A DNA stretch of 64,000 nucleotides from Distichodus sexfasciatus (taxonomy: Eukaryota > Chordata > Actinopteri > Characiformes > Distichodontidae): assembly GCA_032718565.1 (NCBI GenBank), contig JAVGVS010000043.1:2043557-2107556 (forward strand), read 5' to 3'. The translations under genes were made by a program, and so were the position numbers. Below, piece after piece: positions 21,781-35,900 of the stretch. Each line of letters starts with the position of its first letter. Positions within the stretch are counted from its first letter, which is position 1. The notes beneath the pieces were generated by a model. It searched no databases, was not told the DNA's origin, and saw only the letters and a list, made by a program, of their open reading frames with translations.

Positions 21781-24700
21781 CTCACATACAAAAAAGCCTT
21801 TAAAACATTGTGTTCCAGTCTTTTAGAGCAAAATCAGGTCGACACAACCACCAAAAAACTGTAACACTTTTTCTGTGTCATTCACTCACTCACCTCAGTC
21901 AGACACAAACAATGACACAGACACTGACACAAATGAGAAACTTTATTGCTGACATCAGTTTCAAACAATGCAATTTTGCATCGAGCTGTGATCAGCATGA
22001 AGTATTCTCAAATCACAGTGACATCTGAATGCCTGTTTCTTATCTTTGCATTTACATTTATAGCATTTATTACATATATGAGACTTTACAGACTAGAAGG
22101 AAACCAGTTCTTCATATGTGTAAACTCAGCAGCTGCTGGTCAATGGTTAGAAAGTAAGTTTGTTGCTAAAACTTTTCCAGAGCCTACAAATCCATATCTA
22201 CACAGTCAAGAATACATATATGTAAACATCTGGTTTACTAAAATATCAGAGAAACACTAACTGCAGAAGAGACACATTTTTGTTTAGTTTAGTTGATTGG
22301 ATTTGATTATTATATTTCTCAATTAAAGTCTCTTATAAGGGTTTTAAACATCTAAGTCTCCAACAAAACTCTACATGTCAGCCACAATGTTGCACTGAAG
22401 CACGGAAACCAAAAGAAGAAATGTTTAAAGTGGAACTCAACCCAAAGAAGCTAATGTGACTATCAAAGAATGAAAGCTAAAGGCAAACCATTAGCATAAT
22501 TTATGCTACTGAGTCCCCGGGAGCCTTTAATTCGACTGCCACAGTACAATAATAAGCAGTTAGTGGTCAACATTCAGATGGTAATGAAGCAGATGGATTG
22601 GTGAAAGTGCTAAATGACTTAAATTGTCATCATGTAAATTTTTATATTTTTAACATCACAAATACACACAAACACACACCACCAGCTTGGCCAGATGGCA
22701 TGACTCAGGTTGCCATGGGTGACCCTCCACCCCCTGCCCTGGCAACTAGAGCTGACAAGATGTCTTCCTTCATCACAGTACCGCCTCTCCTCCATATGTA
22801 GAATTTCGTCTTTTCTGCTCTTTCCATTTGCCTAAAGAACAGCTGAATCTAAATTTGTTTTAGCATAATTACAGCCACAATTTCTCCCAAAAGATGGACA
22901 ATGATTGCAATGTTGAGTGCTTGACTGGGTGTGATAATGTTATTTCCTGATTTGCAAAGATGTGAAAATCTGGCTTCAGCAAGTCAGCTTTTCCTTCTAG
23001 CTGTTCAATTACCCAGCTTAATCAGTTGGTACCAGTCTGCAGTGGAGTTTAAATGAAGATGGCAAAAGTCTATCCAGAACTTTGACTCTTTGAACCTGCA
23101 TCTCACTCAACTGCTTTTTAAATGTTGGTGCTATAGAAAGTAAACCAGCTAGCTAGGAAGATAAAGTTAGCTATTAATCCCTGATCTTTTTACCGTTATA
23201 AAAGGTTCTAGTTAAGTCCTAACCAGAAATCTCACAACCTGAAAACCACTGCACATTAGGACTTAATTGATGCATCTGGTTTATTGACTCTGCTAATCGG
23301 TGACTGTTCTGGAACATTATACAGCCCAAAATGTACAGTATTAGCTTTGATTCAGTGTTAACACTACAGTCAACCTTCATTCAAATAATCTCCAGAAAAC
23401 TCATAGCGAAGCCAATATGCTGTTTACATACTATCACAATATTATTACAGCTTTCAAACTCCTTAGATTCAGCTGAATACACTTCAATTCCCCTTGTGTA
23501 AAGCGCAGTCACTGTGCAGAGACGTAAAAGCCCACATCTGGCATGACTGAATGACACAGCCTTGCCCGAGCGGCCATAGACAGGGAAAGAAACAAGCTTT
23601 GAGAGAGGACACTAGGATGCCCTAAAATAAACATGCCCCAACCCAATCTTCAAACAATTTTAGAAAATAGACTTTCAGCATTTTGCCAAGTCCACGTACC
23701 ATGGTTTGGCAAAAAATGACCTTGGAAAAAAGAGGCTTAATGTTTGTTGTGTGACCTACAAACTATTGCTTTAGGACCCATAAAGTATAAAGATGCATCT
23801 CCTTGTTCACTAACATTTGTTCTGCTAACTAAAGTTAGATTCTGCAAGATGTTTTCTTTACAAACCCCATCAAAAAAGTAACACTAATGGCTGTTAACTT
23901 CAACTAGTTAACAGCAATTTTCTTGCAGTAATTGGTGTAGTTTGATGGAAAGCAGTGTTAGTTCCTGATGAGATTGGGCTACAAATAATCATTTATCACA
24001 CTACAAAACGGTAAAATTAAAGTACTTACAAAAAGTACTCTTCCATGCAACCTATTTAACTCAAATTAAGAAACTGATTAGGCAAACTGAAATTTCAACT
24101 CCTGAGGGCTGTTTTGGCCACTTAGCGTTTGTTGATCGACTCAAGATGGATTGCTATGCCAGTGTTATGTTGTGAGTTTTGACACTGTGGCGAGGACACA
24201 CACACACAACTCTACTGCTAGCAATTATTTTATCACTATCCAAACATAAAACAAATGTTCTAAAAATACACAATTATCATTGAAATACTTAATTTGAATA
24301 TCAAATCGACTGGAACCAATGACGTTCTTGTATTGACAGTAAAGTTCTTTACATTCTTAAAGATTATCATTGTAAGTACATTTTAAAATAGCTACATCAA
24401 AATAGGAGATGTTAAAAGGGAATCCATGTTTTCTACGCACAGAGAATTGGCAGGGTTAAAGCAATAAACAAGATATCAATGATTTTTCTTACTGGTTTAA
24501 AGAGTTGTGGAGGGCCAGGGGCAGACAAGTCTTTTATTGAGTTTCATGCTATTGTGTGCACTAAATCTCCTTGGATTCTCCAAAAAGTATCCTCTTCTAG
24601 AGAAATGCACTGATGTGTGGCAACGTGACCCTGCTAACACAATTATATCTACCTCAGCTGCTTTGCACTCCATAACTCATTCCTCCATATTCAATAAAGT

Positions 24701-25440
24701 CAACAACAGAGCCAAAGTCTATATAGTGAGCCATTGGCTTACTCTGCTTCTTCGGCTGTCAAGGTGACCACAAGTCTTTATGGGAAAAAAAAAGTTTCCA
24801 GGAAGTATGACTGCCATACATCTTGTAAATCTTTTATACGCACTGTTTTTACTCAATCTAACTCTGTAACAAAACTGCTATGGTCAGCTCAGTGATAAAA
24901 CCTCATTCCCTAGCCTTGTGAACCCATGCAGCTCTCTCAATATCAGAAATGTAGATATGCAAAATCAAAATCATAGGAATTTTTAGCCTTCAATCACGCC
25001 TTTATGTGTCTAGAAAACAAACATCATGTAATAAAAGTAAAATCTGCTACATTTCATAACAACAAAGCAGTTTAATGGTTTTGTAGACACAAAAGAACAT
25101 AAAGTCTTGTTCAAGAGCGGAGAGAAGAGGCATAGCACTGAGATAAGATTTCACTTGAGATTTAAGAATAGACAAGAAAGAAATATTGCAAAGATCCTGA
25201 GGAAGACAAGCTGAGAAAGACAACAAATGCATCTTCAGTTTTAATAGATAACATAAATGAAGATAAAATCAGCAAACCAATTCCAGAGGAACGTAGTGAA
25301 CAGTGTGCACTCCGTGACTGGAGTAATTTAGTGAGACTGAAACGGGCAGTAACATAGTGACTGTGGCATGAGATGGATTGCCTGGCCTGTAGTGATTATA
25401 CAATGACCTGGTGCAAAGGGTTGTACCCACTTTCTTAATT

Positions 25441-25698
25441 GTGAAAGTGAGTGGTTATTTGTCATCGTGAACACACCACAGCACAGCACACAGTGCACCT
25501 CAGCGAAATGTGATCCTTGCATTTGACCCATCCGTGAAGGAGCAGTGGGTGGTTAACATAGGCAGCGCCCGGAGAGACGTGCTTAGGGATGGTATCTTGC
25601 TGACAAGTACCTCAGTGGTACCTTTACCGGTCCAGGATTCAAACTGGCGACCAGCCAATCACAACAACCTAAAGTTACGCTACCAACTACCCCAACTG
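25441..25698 (-). repeat. A-type SINE
   Basis: Reversed it reads ttggtagcgtaactttaggt in the head, agtttgaatcctgg as the B box, and the common body. One of the more complete copies. Confidence 0.75.
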
Positions 25699-25924
25699 TG
25701 TTTTCAGTCTGATATGTAATAAACAAATAAACCAGAATATCATCTTTCATTCCTCTTAAAACCCAAGTTGCCTTGCATCTCATCAGATTGCTGTTCTTGT
25801 GGTAAGTGTGTTTTCCCCTGAAGAAACATATCTACATATCTATGTGTGAAAGTAAAGCACATGGACAGACCATAAACTAACCATTAATGCACATATTTAG
25901 CCGTTTTACTGTACAACAGACCAA

Positions 25925-26068
25925 AAAAGAGATTTATGGATGTGGTGAAAGAAGACATGAAGTTAGTTGGTGTGAGGGTAGAGGATGCAGAGGATAGGAC
26001 TAAATGGAGACAGATGATTCGCTGTGGCGACCCCTGAAGGGAAAAGCCGAAAGAGGAAGAAGAAGACA
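25925..26068 (+). mobile_element. RTE-like LINE 3' fragment
   Basis: Reads MDVVKEDMKLVGVRVEDAED then a WRQMIRCGDP-stop, followed by a gaaaagccgaaagaggaagaag tail, in two pieces here to the same pattern I recall for 3' ends of RTE-type LINEs in fish. It is short and lacks all catalytic blocks. Confidence 0.6.
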
Positions 26069-29000
26069 CAGGCCTCTTGCACTTTTGTGTCAAGATCCTC
26101 TATGTATAAGGTAGAGTCCAATATTTGTCTATAAAAATATTCCCTTTAACATGGATAAACTACCTGTTTTTTGTGTTGCAGCGGCATTGTAATGAATTGG
26201 TTTCTCAATTTCCCCTCTCCCATATTTTGCCAATATGGTTCAGATGCCAATGGTGGGCATCAGATCTGTGCCATGAAGTGAGGCAGAACTAAAGGACATC
26301 ACCTAGCAGTTGTTCACTGGGCAGCAGAATACATTTGTGTTATGGATAACAATCAATAGCTTAGAACGTTTGGATTCTGAGATTTTTGGATTTTGAGATT
26401 CAGATTGAACCTTTTAGGTTCAGCTTTGAGGAAATCCAGCCAAAATGGCAGAAAGGAAAGAGAGAGAGGACAAGTTCCTCCCGTTGCCACAACATACCCT
26501 GAGGGTGAACATTAGCTGAGTGATGCTTAGTGCAGTGATCTGTGTCACCAACTCTGTGCTGTGAGTATGTGTGTCTGAGGGCGGAAGCCGTCAGAAGGGG
26601 AAAAGAAAGCGGCCGCTGTTTGTATGAGATTGTGCAATCATGTGTGTTTCCTTTCCAACTCCTGTATGGGGGTGATGTTCTGCCTGATTTAACTGGGGAG
26701 AGTAAAGAAACGCTGCTTAGGCACGCGATGGCGAGCATGCAGTGCCACAGCACATGGCATCTCAAAATCTTTTGCTGTAGACACAGGCACCCAAAGTGCT
26801 GGGGCAAAACCATGACACAGCTCGAAACTACTAACATCACATTCACTGTTTTTGTCCCGATGTATGTGATATCAACAGAACAAAACAAACAGAAGCTTAG
26901 AAAAGGGAGGACATTTCAATGAGGAATTATGAATAAGGGGAATCACACATAGATTTTTACATTCTGTCACAACATTTGCCAATCATATCAAATGTTCATT
27001 TGACGTGAGCTGGTTAACAAATGAGAGAAGCTAAAAGCTTTGGATTTGGTTTGGTAGACAGCCGCATCTCTGAAGAAGTCTAAAGTAAAGCATTTAAACA
27101 GATATATGTGTGCTCTCTGTGTCATTATTCCTTGAAATCCATAACAAAATCAAGAAAGGACAAGGTGAAATGTATGTCAATCATATTTCTAATTGAAATT
27201 CATATATAAAAAATCAGCTTCGGTAGGTATTGACAGAAGAATTTGAATTGACTGACAATTCTGTCAAGTGCATGACCAGCCAGAGCAACTGACCTAAGCA
27301 GACACATAACCCTTCCCATTTGGACTGGTCCACAGATCTGTGAACTATCTGGAGTGCAAATGTGGATGCAGCTCAAAAACTGTGTTGGATTTACCAGCTT
27401 GTGTGTTTATATTTTTTAACAAGCACATCTGAGAGATCTGATCTGTTAAACACAGTCTATGATGCCTTCTGAGGAGAATTTGCAACACTAAGAAGTTCTT
27501 CTCATATCCACTTCCAAATACTGGAGCTGCACAATAATCACGATACAGTAAACTGCACGACATAACTCACCACAATCACAAAGGTTCTTATATACATACT
27601 GGAGACCATCTGAGATTAGTATATTCATTCTTTTATTCACCAGACCATTTCTATTCTCACAACACTTACAACACAATTTCAGAAAGGAAAACCAAAGGAT
27701 TCTCTCACTTTTGATGGCTTAAAATGGTCAAGAAAATGAGGCCCGTATGCATATTTAAGAAGACGGATTTCAGACCAGGCAACACCTATGCAGAAAAACA
27801 GCCTGGAGACTGAATGGTGTATCACAGAAATCTGGCCTGCTGAGGGCGATAAGACAGACGCTCCTGTCTAGCCTGGTTTAGCTCTACTCTGGAGCGCAGC
27901 CTATCTAAAATCAAACTTGTTACTGCATCTCTGGATACTACCATCCTGTGTATCTCAAGCTAAATCATCAAATTAAAATTTAACCAGCTTCCATTCTTCA
28001 ATGAAATAGAAAGAAAGTTGGCACAACACACTGTCCTATAATAGCTATGTAATCTAATGTACTTCTGTAGTACTAATATTGTTTATGTATTAAGAATGTT
28101 AACCATAGTTGATAGTTATATTTTTTAAATGACAATAACTTTATAAAAAGATTTACACATAAAAATGAATAAGTATGATTGCATTGAAGAATGAAGCACT
28201 AAAAATAACTGAACTATTTTTGTCAAGTCAGTTTGAAGTCGCAGAACAATGTGGTGTCGGCAGCATTTGGCCGCATTCACCAACTCTTCTCAAGAAGAAA
28301 TCTGGCCCCAATTTTCAGAAAGATTTTTTCATTCATCACTGTTTTCTTTTGAGATTTATTCTTATATAAAGACATAATCCTAAAAATGCTGAATAACACT
28401 CTTACATTAATTTTCTTGCATGCATATTTGTGCAAAATTTTAGGATTTTCCTCAATTCTACAGTTGTGAACCGTTCTACTGTTCTACTCTTTAGAACTAA
28501 ACTTTAAGGAAAAAGAAATTAATGAATGAAACCCATTGTCTGTGAGTTTCTTTTAACCATCTCTAATAAAGACTAATGGAGAAACTATTCATACAAATGA
28601 ATTGACTCATTTAGATGACCTTAAAAGAAAGTGATTTTAGGCACTTTTGCACTTTACATTTACACTTTGTAGCTCTGAATCATTCATTTTGAATAATATC
28701 TTTGAGTTACTATAATAACAGGCAGCAACTGAGGCAGTGTAACTGAGTCGCCCAAAGACACACTTCAAGTAGATCATGATTTGTGACAACCAGACCAGGT
28801 CTCAAATGCACAAGGTAATCCCATTTGACACTTGCAAACCTTGAATGTAATGGGGTACCTCAAAAAGCTGAAGTCTGGGGTTTTGTATCCCACAATGCCC
28901 ATGGAGAGGGAGTGTGACATGGCACCTATCCGGGAAAGTGAAGAAGAGAGCTTCTGACACAATGTGTGTCCAGATTCTGATTCCTATTTCCGCAGTGGAG

Positions 29001-30034
29001 TCTCTAAGCAACTTAGGCCGATCTCCCCAACTGCATAATTTCATGCTTTGTCAGTTTTCGAATAGACACGTTAAACATGGCGGAAAGTGGGGCACTGATG
29101 GTGGAATTCTACCGGGACTCAGTAGGAAGTGACTTACAAGATTAGTTTAAATGGCCTCAATTAACAACCTTGCTGAATGTTAGAACCCCTCTGCTGTAGT
29201 CACCATTTATTGCATCCAGTTCCTAGAAGTCACTTTGGCTTAGCACACACACCAACACACACTAATGCACAACCCTCCCCCAACAAGTCCCTACATGCAT
29301 CCTGGTCAAAGCACCAAAACAATCAGAGAAGAACGCTGTCCACTTTAAAGGCTGCCAAATCAGCTAATTACTAATTTACTTTTTTTGCTGTAATCAAATG
29401 TGCTGCTTTGTGAGAGCATAACAGTTAACTTACACAATCCTTTAAAAAAACTTAAATCCTCCACTTACATCCCCTTACAATTCTGTATTTTACATAAAAA
29501 CAATCATACAAACAACTGTCCTGAAAAACCTTGAATTCCAGGATTCAGTTAATGTTTGATATAACTGAAGTGACTTTCTAACCTGTTCAGATTTTCATAG
29601 ACTACTTCCTTGCTTTGTTTGCAATATTAAAAAATGTTTAACTTTAGTTAATACTGCTTTCTGTGGTCTCAGGAGTGAAGCAGAATTTCTTCTTACTGCA
29701 TGTTGTATGTCTAATATCAATAAAAGTAGGATTGCCAGTAGGCAATCTTGAATATGACAGGAAGACTACAGTCTTTAAAAAGCATTTTGGGGTAAAAAGC
29801 ACTTTGCCTCTTGATTGTTGTCAAGCACTGTGGAATATGAATACATTTCAAATTAGCGTAAGCCAATTAATCTTTATAGCAACATGCAGATGGCAGAATC
29901 TAATACATAAATAGAATGAGTCCATGGACGTATCCTGCACTGTGTTAACAGTTAGTTCAGTATTGATGGTGTAATCACATGGAGAATATTTTCTTGCCAA
30001 CACACTAAGCTCCTTAATACCAATTCATTGTCAT

Positions 30035-30290
30035 TTAAATGCGGCAGTCTGTCCGAGAACCTCTGTTGACCATATGCATCCCTTTATGGCCACTATTTAC
30101 CCATCTTCTAATGGCCACTTTCAGCAGGATAATGTGCCGTGTCACAAAGCACAAGTCATTTCAGGCTAGTGCCATGACCACAGCTGAGAATGAGCTCGGG
30201 GTATTTTATTGGCCTCTGCAGTCACCAGATCTGAATTATATAGAACAGGAATGTGCAAAGGACAAAATGTGGAGTGGTTATGCGTTTAAT
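30035..30290 (+). pseudogene. Tc1-type transposase relic
   Basis: This short fragment contains LQSPDLNYIEQE, a variant of the SPDLNPIEH motif. In a shifted frame it carries a stretch reading FQQDNVPCHKAQVIS, the second catalytic Asp region. The two motifs lie in different frames, so the gene is broken. Terminal repeats were not located. It belongs to a third Tc1 lineage, distinct from the two larger elements here. Confidence 0.72.
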
Positions 30291-31539
30291 TATGTCAACC
30301 TGGGACAGAACCAAGCACCATGCTGATTTCAAGGAATTTTTATCAGAGCAAATTGTGTTCTTCAAAAGTGGCCTGGGTTCAGTGGAAATTACATAGGAAA
30401 CCATCAGCAAAAGTGGTGTGGGTTTGTTGTATAGCAGCTTTCCGTACTTTTATCACTTAATCAGACATTTATTATTTTATTAGGTCACTAAAATGGCTCA
30501 ATGTCTTCTTTAGGTATTCATAATGAAACAAAAACATAAAAATATTACAAATACAGATTTACAAATATGTTTTTGACTTGCATGGCATACAAGTATACAG
30601 AACTGCATTAAAGCAGTCCATCTTAAACTCTGTGGTAGTATGCATACTAACGGCAGTATTGTGTTCCTCAGCATCCTGTTAAAAAATGTGATGACATTTT
30701 GTGTAGCTTCTTTTTCATCTGAACTGGGGAATGCATCTAATGGTTACACACTGGTTACTAAATGCTAACTGGTTGAGTACTAGATGTATGTTATGTATGT
30801 TGTGTTGTTTTTAACCCTCTTTCTTATATCACATGTGACTGTATGTAACTGTTTAGCAAATTCTGACCATTGCACAAATCACAATAGCAATAACACTGGT
30901 CATCTCTACATGAAATTACAGGACGCAAAAGAAGAAAATGTGCTAAAAATGTACAGAGCTCTGGCATTTCTTGGTTCTGAATGTGATTTACTGTTTGAGG
31001 CTGAGAAACACTGCAGTGTTGCAGCTCAGGCGTTATTCTCACTTCAGCTGAACCACACAATGATATCACAGTCCAATTAAGCAAGTGGGGTTAAGGGCTG
31101 TGTTGAAGCGTGTCCCACTGTATCACATTCAACACTCATACCATTAATCTCTCTAGCGTGCTAAGCTGGATAGGAACCTTATTTGTCGCTTTAAAAGGTC
31201 AGGAGTACACACGGGTGGGTGCTTCCATTAATTTAATAAGGATCCTCTTTCCGTAGGGCAGATGGAGCAGAGAATGATCTGACACGAGACCTCAGTTCAA
31301 CATTGTTTATATGAAAGGATGGGTTAGTGTTTGCCACATGAAAATGACCTTAGACCTGAATCAGCACGAACAGTTCGGTTAGAGGTTAAGTCGCAGGTTC
31401 CATCACAAAGAAGCCGAGTATGGAATAATATGCCTCCTCTCATCAAACCAAGTGCTCCTACAACCTTGGCCATATGACAACCTAAAGTCAGACGCACCAC
31501 ACATTGCAGTATTATATTATGTTTTGTGGGGCGACGGTG

Positions 31540-32990
31540 GCCTTGTGGCGGGGTATTCTACTGAGAGTACACTTCTAGCTGTCTCTGAAAATCTTCATGC
31601 TGCCAGAGCCGCAAACCTGTCCTCAGTTCTGATACTTCTGGACCTATCTGCAGCTTTTGACATGGTCAACCATAAGATCCTCCTGGATACTCTCTCCAGC
31701 CTTGGGATTTCAGGTACAGTCTGGCGATGATTTGCATCTTACCTTGATAACAGGACATATCAGGTGACATGGCAAGGCTCCCTATCAGCCCCATGAAGGC
31801 TGACCACTGGTGTTCCCCAGGGTTCAGTCCTAGGATCACTTCTCTCTATACACTGGTTCTCTTGGGGAGGCTATAGCTGCACACGGGTTCTCCTACCACT
31901 GTTATGCAGATGACACTCAACTCATTCTCTCCTTTCCATCAGATGACCAACATGTATCAACTCGAATCTCAGAGTGTCTAGCTGACATCTCTTCTTGGAT
32001 GACATCCCACCACTTCAAGTTAAATCCTAGCAAGTCTGAACTCTTGTACATCAAAGGCAGTCCTTCACCAAACCTTGACCTTGCCATTTCTTTTGATAAC
32101 TCTGTTATCATCCCCTCAAAAACGGCAAGAAACCTTGGCGTCATTCTGGATGACGAACTGTCATTGTCTTCACACATTAGCAACCTCACTAGGTCTTGTA
32201 GATATCTCCTATACAACATCAGAGGAATCCACCCCTTTCTCACCACTGAAGCTACTCAGCTTCTCGTCCAGTCCTTGGTTCTAAGTTGGACTACTGTAAC
32301 TCCCTAATGGCTGGACTTTCAATGAAAGCAACACGACCACTTCAGCTAATCCAGAACGCAGCTGCGAGACTTATCTTCCGTGTTTCTAAATTCTCGCACA
32401 CCACACCTCTGCTGCGGAACCTGCACTGGCTCCCTGTGGCTGCTCGCATCAGGTTCAAATCCCTAACACTTGCCTTTAAGGCCAAGGCTGGAACAGCACC
32501 TCCTTACTTATCAGCACTTATTAAACAACGTGTCACTTCTCGACCTCTGAGAGCATCAACCGCTGCTCGTTTGGAACCATCTCTACTTAAGAGAAGAGAA
32601 GAGAACATGCATCGAGACTCTTTGCAGTGTTGACTCCTCAGTGGTGGAACCAACTTCCGCTTGCCGTAAGAACGGCCCGAGTCCCTTGCTGTCTTCAAAC
32701 GTCATCTGAAGACACACCTCTTCAAAGAGTATCTAGGGGATTAATTTACCCTTTACTATCTATGTTGTCTTACCCATCAAAAAAACACCCACTAACATGT
32801 CTGTCTGTGAACTTTCGTTTTTCTCTTAAAGTATTTTTCGTTAAAGTATAAAACTTAGCCTGCGGTAATTTGGTTTAACTACAGTTGTTGACATAGTTTA
32901 CAGATCTAAGAACAGTCGTGGACTACAAAGCACTGTTGTAAGTCGCTCTGGATAAGAGCGTCTGCTAAATGCTATAAATGTAAATGTAAG
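31540..32990 (+). mobile_element. L2-type LINE, 5'-truncated, with reverse-transcriptase relic
   Basis: In order: STESTLLAVSENLHAA, LLDLSAAFDMVNHKILLDTL (31630-31690), TGVPQGSVLGS (about 31805), the catalytic CYADDTQL (31900-31923), KLNPSKSELLYIKG, LGVILDDELSLSSHI, LDYCNSL and LHWLPVAARI. These are reverse-transcriptase blocks of the CR1/L2 clade. The frame is broken at least near 31725, 31850, 32290 and 32630. The 3' tail, ctggataagagcgtctgc followed by taaatg-type repeats, is the L2-type end. It lacks the 5' part (endonuclease). It is inserted opposite to vav2. Confidence 0.88.
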
Positions 32991-33132
32991 GTAAGGTCCC
33001 CAAGCACTGCTCCCTGGACACTGCCTGTCAGCTGCCCACTGCTCCTTCACAGATGGGTCAAATGCAGAGGACACATTTGGTTGTGATGCACTGTGTGCTG
33101 TGTTGACAATGACAAATAATCACACTCATTTT
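32990..33132 (+). repeat. A-type SINE, 5'-truncated
   Basis: It starts at ggtaaggtccccaagcactg directly after the L2 tail and keeps only the body (tcacagatgggtcaaatgc ... tgacaaataatcac). Confidence 0.65.
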
Positions 33133-33199
33133 CAGTAAATCAATGCTGTCTCACAGTATTTGGGATCTACATCCTGCATATACTAAACAAAACTGCAAT

Positions 33200-33405
33200 T
33201 ATGTTAAGGAGGTAGGACACTCGCCTTTGGACCAAGAGGTTGTGGGTTTAAATCCTACCTCCAGCGCTACCACCACTAGGTTCCTGAGCAAGACTCTTAA
33301 CAAGATGCTCTCAGGAAAACTGTCCCTCACATTAGGAAATGGCTGTCGTTCTGGATAAGAGCATCTGCTTAATGCCGTGAATATAAATATAAATATAAAT
33401 ATAAA
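33200..33405 (+). repeat. B-type SINE
   Basis: The head ggaggtaggacactcgcctt has a clear B box (gggtttaaatcc). The L2-type tail ggataagagcatctgcttaa ends in an (ataaat)n run at 33379-33404. Confidence 0.75.
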
Positions 33406-33596
33406 TGCTATGTAAATCTGATTAAGGTAAACAGTGGCATAGTTAGGCCTGATAAATCCTTTATTTGTTAAGTATAATTAGACTTTACAATTAGAATTTA
33501 CCAATTAATTACAGTTCATAATTGTGAAGGGTCTCATCATTCTCCTACTTTTGTTCTGATACTTTCCACTATTTTACATTCAGCCACCAGTGTGCA

Positions 33597-33828
33597 TGTG
33601 AAAGTGAGTGATTATTTGTCATTGTGAATACAGCACAGCAGACAGTGCACCACAACAAAATTTGACCTCTGCATTTGACCCATCCGTGAAGGAGCAGAGG
33701 GCACCTAACATGGGCAACCCCCAGGGAGCAGTGCTTGGGGACAGAACCTTGCTCATGAGTACCTCAGAGGTACCTTTACCAATCCAGGATTCGAACCGGC
33801 AACCGTTCGATTACGCGCTGCCCCAGAA
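33597..33828 (-). repeat. A-type SINE
   Basis: Full body reversed, with the B-box-like ggttcgaatcctgg and a tRNA-like head. It closes a cluster of retroelements running from 31540. Confidence 0.75.
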
Positions 33829-34479
33829 TGTTTGTCATCGTAATGTACTAGGCCTGTGTTTCTGTGTATTTAAGTCTGCCTCTCCCCTGTGTCTGTCTTG
33901 TACCTTGCATGTCCTGTGGAAGTGGTTTTGTGTTTGTTTTGTTGAAATTAAACTTTAGTTTAAACCTGGTGACCACATGCTTTGTGTCATTTCTGCACAT
34001 CTGCAGTACTAACACTTGTCAATTTCTTCTTCTTGTATTTATTTATTTACTTACCTAATTATTATTTGTTTCCCTTTTATTGTTTTTAGGGCTGTATCTT
34101 TGGCTATTAAAAACAGTGAAGTGATTCAAAATGCAACACCACATAGACTATATTCTATATTTAGAAAAAGGGCTTTTACAGTACTACAGGAGTTTAAGGT
34201 AAGTTTGTATGTACATACAGTAATATCATCTCAAATTCAGCACTAAAGTTTTGCACATTCACAGCATCATTATCAACTACCACAGGTCTGTGTCTTAACA
34301 TGCAGTTGCAGATTTAATATAGCATCCACACAGTTTATAAAATATTACACTGTGACACTACTGTTCCTATACTTGTACTTTTCGGTGAGATCACATTAAT
34401 AGAAATTGCTTTGAATAATATATAGAAACTCATTTGGTGACACAGTTCACATCCGGCCACGATAGCAAACACATTTGAC

Positions 34480-34800
34480 AATAATTGCAATCAAACTACG
34501 GCCATCCGTGTCTTTCGAAACAAGCTGTTCCGGCTGAGGGAGGACAGGAATGTGTGTGATTGCATTAGCAAGACATTATTGCTGGAAGTGAGCTGGTGTG
34601 GAATGGAGCTCTGTTCCCCAAAGCCAGCGGGAGGCGGCTGAGGCGCTGAGGCTGCTGACGAGAGACACCTACATCTGCTAATTATTCCCTATAAATCACA
34701 GAGGAATCAGCCCTGTCACCACCATCGCACCCACCTCACGCTCTCCTCTTCCTCACCCACCATCCGCCCCTGCACCCTGCATCTATGCCAACTTGATATT
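34480..34800. promoter_or_regulatory. candidate intronic regulatory block
   Basis: Repeat-free block with E-box-like and GC-rich parts (ccagcgggaggcggctgag) next to gctaattattcc. It lies about 1.3 kb 3' of the 36115-36183 exon in transcription order. Confidence 0.25.
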
Positions 34801-34968
34801 GCCATGGCAACAAATGGAGTGGATAATGCCAGGCTGTTTATGTAAACAGGAGGTACGAGAGAGCCACGTGGCGCAGTGCATTTGGAAATGTGTGTGTGTG
34901 TGTGTCTTTGTGGACAGGTTTTTAGCCATTTGTGAAGATTTCTAAGAAACAGGAAAACCTAAGACTTT

Positions 34969-35900
34969 TAAGGGCCAAAATACACTTAACACTACTTGAG
35001 GCGTCCGCTTGCGGTCGCTGCTGATACGCAAGCGTTGTGCTGACTATACTTGCGTACATACTTTTTTTTTTATCTCCAGGATTCCAACAGGTCGCAGTGT
35101 ATATTATAAAAGTGCCCAATCTGCAAGTGACAGAAGTTGAAAGCGGCAGTGTGAGAAAATATCGGCCGGTTTTGCTGTGACATGAGGGAAGAAAAAAAAT
35201 TATTTGCATTCTGATGTTATAAAGGTGCAAAAAATCCATGTTAATAGTAAACAACGATGCTGATCGCGTATCAAAACTTGAACACAGTGCCACACCGATG
35301 TTTGCTGGTACTGCACTGCAAAAAATGAAATCTTAACAAGCCAGAAAATCTTGAAAAGAAAAAGCAGATCTTGTTTTTTTTATTTTAGGAATAACTTACT
35401 TGACTAGACTTGTATGTGTAAGATAAATAATCTAATTTCAAGAAACATTGGCTACAATTATGTTATTAAGAAAAATGTATTGATTATAAGAACTTTTTAA
35501 AATGAAATAAGAAATTTAATTAAGAGAACTGAAAGGTTCTCATGCTCTCCACTATGAGTTAAGAAATTCATGACAACTTTGCTTATTTTAAAATTACAAG
35601 GTATTATTAAAGCTAAAAACATGGAAAATTTGAAAGATTTTTTTTTCTTGTTTTAGGAGATTTTCCTCACTATATTCCTCACTATAGATAAATTTGCTTG
35701 ATTCTGGTACTTTTTTTCTTAATATCCTTTTCTTTTTCTTACTTTCTGCCACTGATTTTTTGCAGTGTGCAACTCATGCACACGTCACGTTAATCTCTGA
35801 CGACGTGCACAGAGGATGTGTCAAAAGAACACAGAGAATGCGTGACAGCCATGATGCGTGCGCGTAAGTGTTCTGAGTGTTAAGTATATCTCGGCCCTTA
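34969..35900. mobile_element. MITE with ~25-base inverted ends, interrupted
   Basis: The left end taagggccaaaatacactta and the reversed right end taagggccgagatatactta share a terminal inverted repeat that continues with acact. A second element (35314-35767) is inserted inside. No transposase is present and the superfamily is not certain. Confidence 0.6.
35314..35767. mobile_element. MITE with cactgcaaaaaat ends
   Basis: The left end is cactgcaaaaaatg and the reversed right end cactgcaaaaaatc, a terminal inverted repeat known from hAT-type MITEs in many fishes. The interior is AT-rich and without genes. The flanks match only 5 of 8. Confidence 0.62.

Noticed and set aside
26400..26922. Overlapping long open frames on both strands (162 and 126 codons)
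   Set aside because: The residues look like chance translation (Cys/His/Ser rich, no motifs), both strands are open together, and no splice-bounded match to a known family was recognised.
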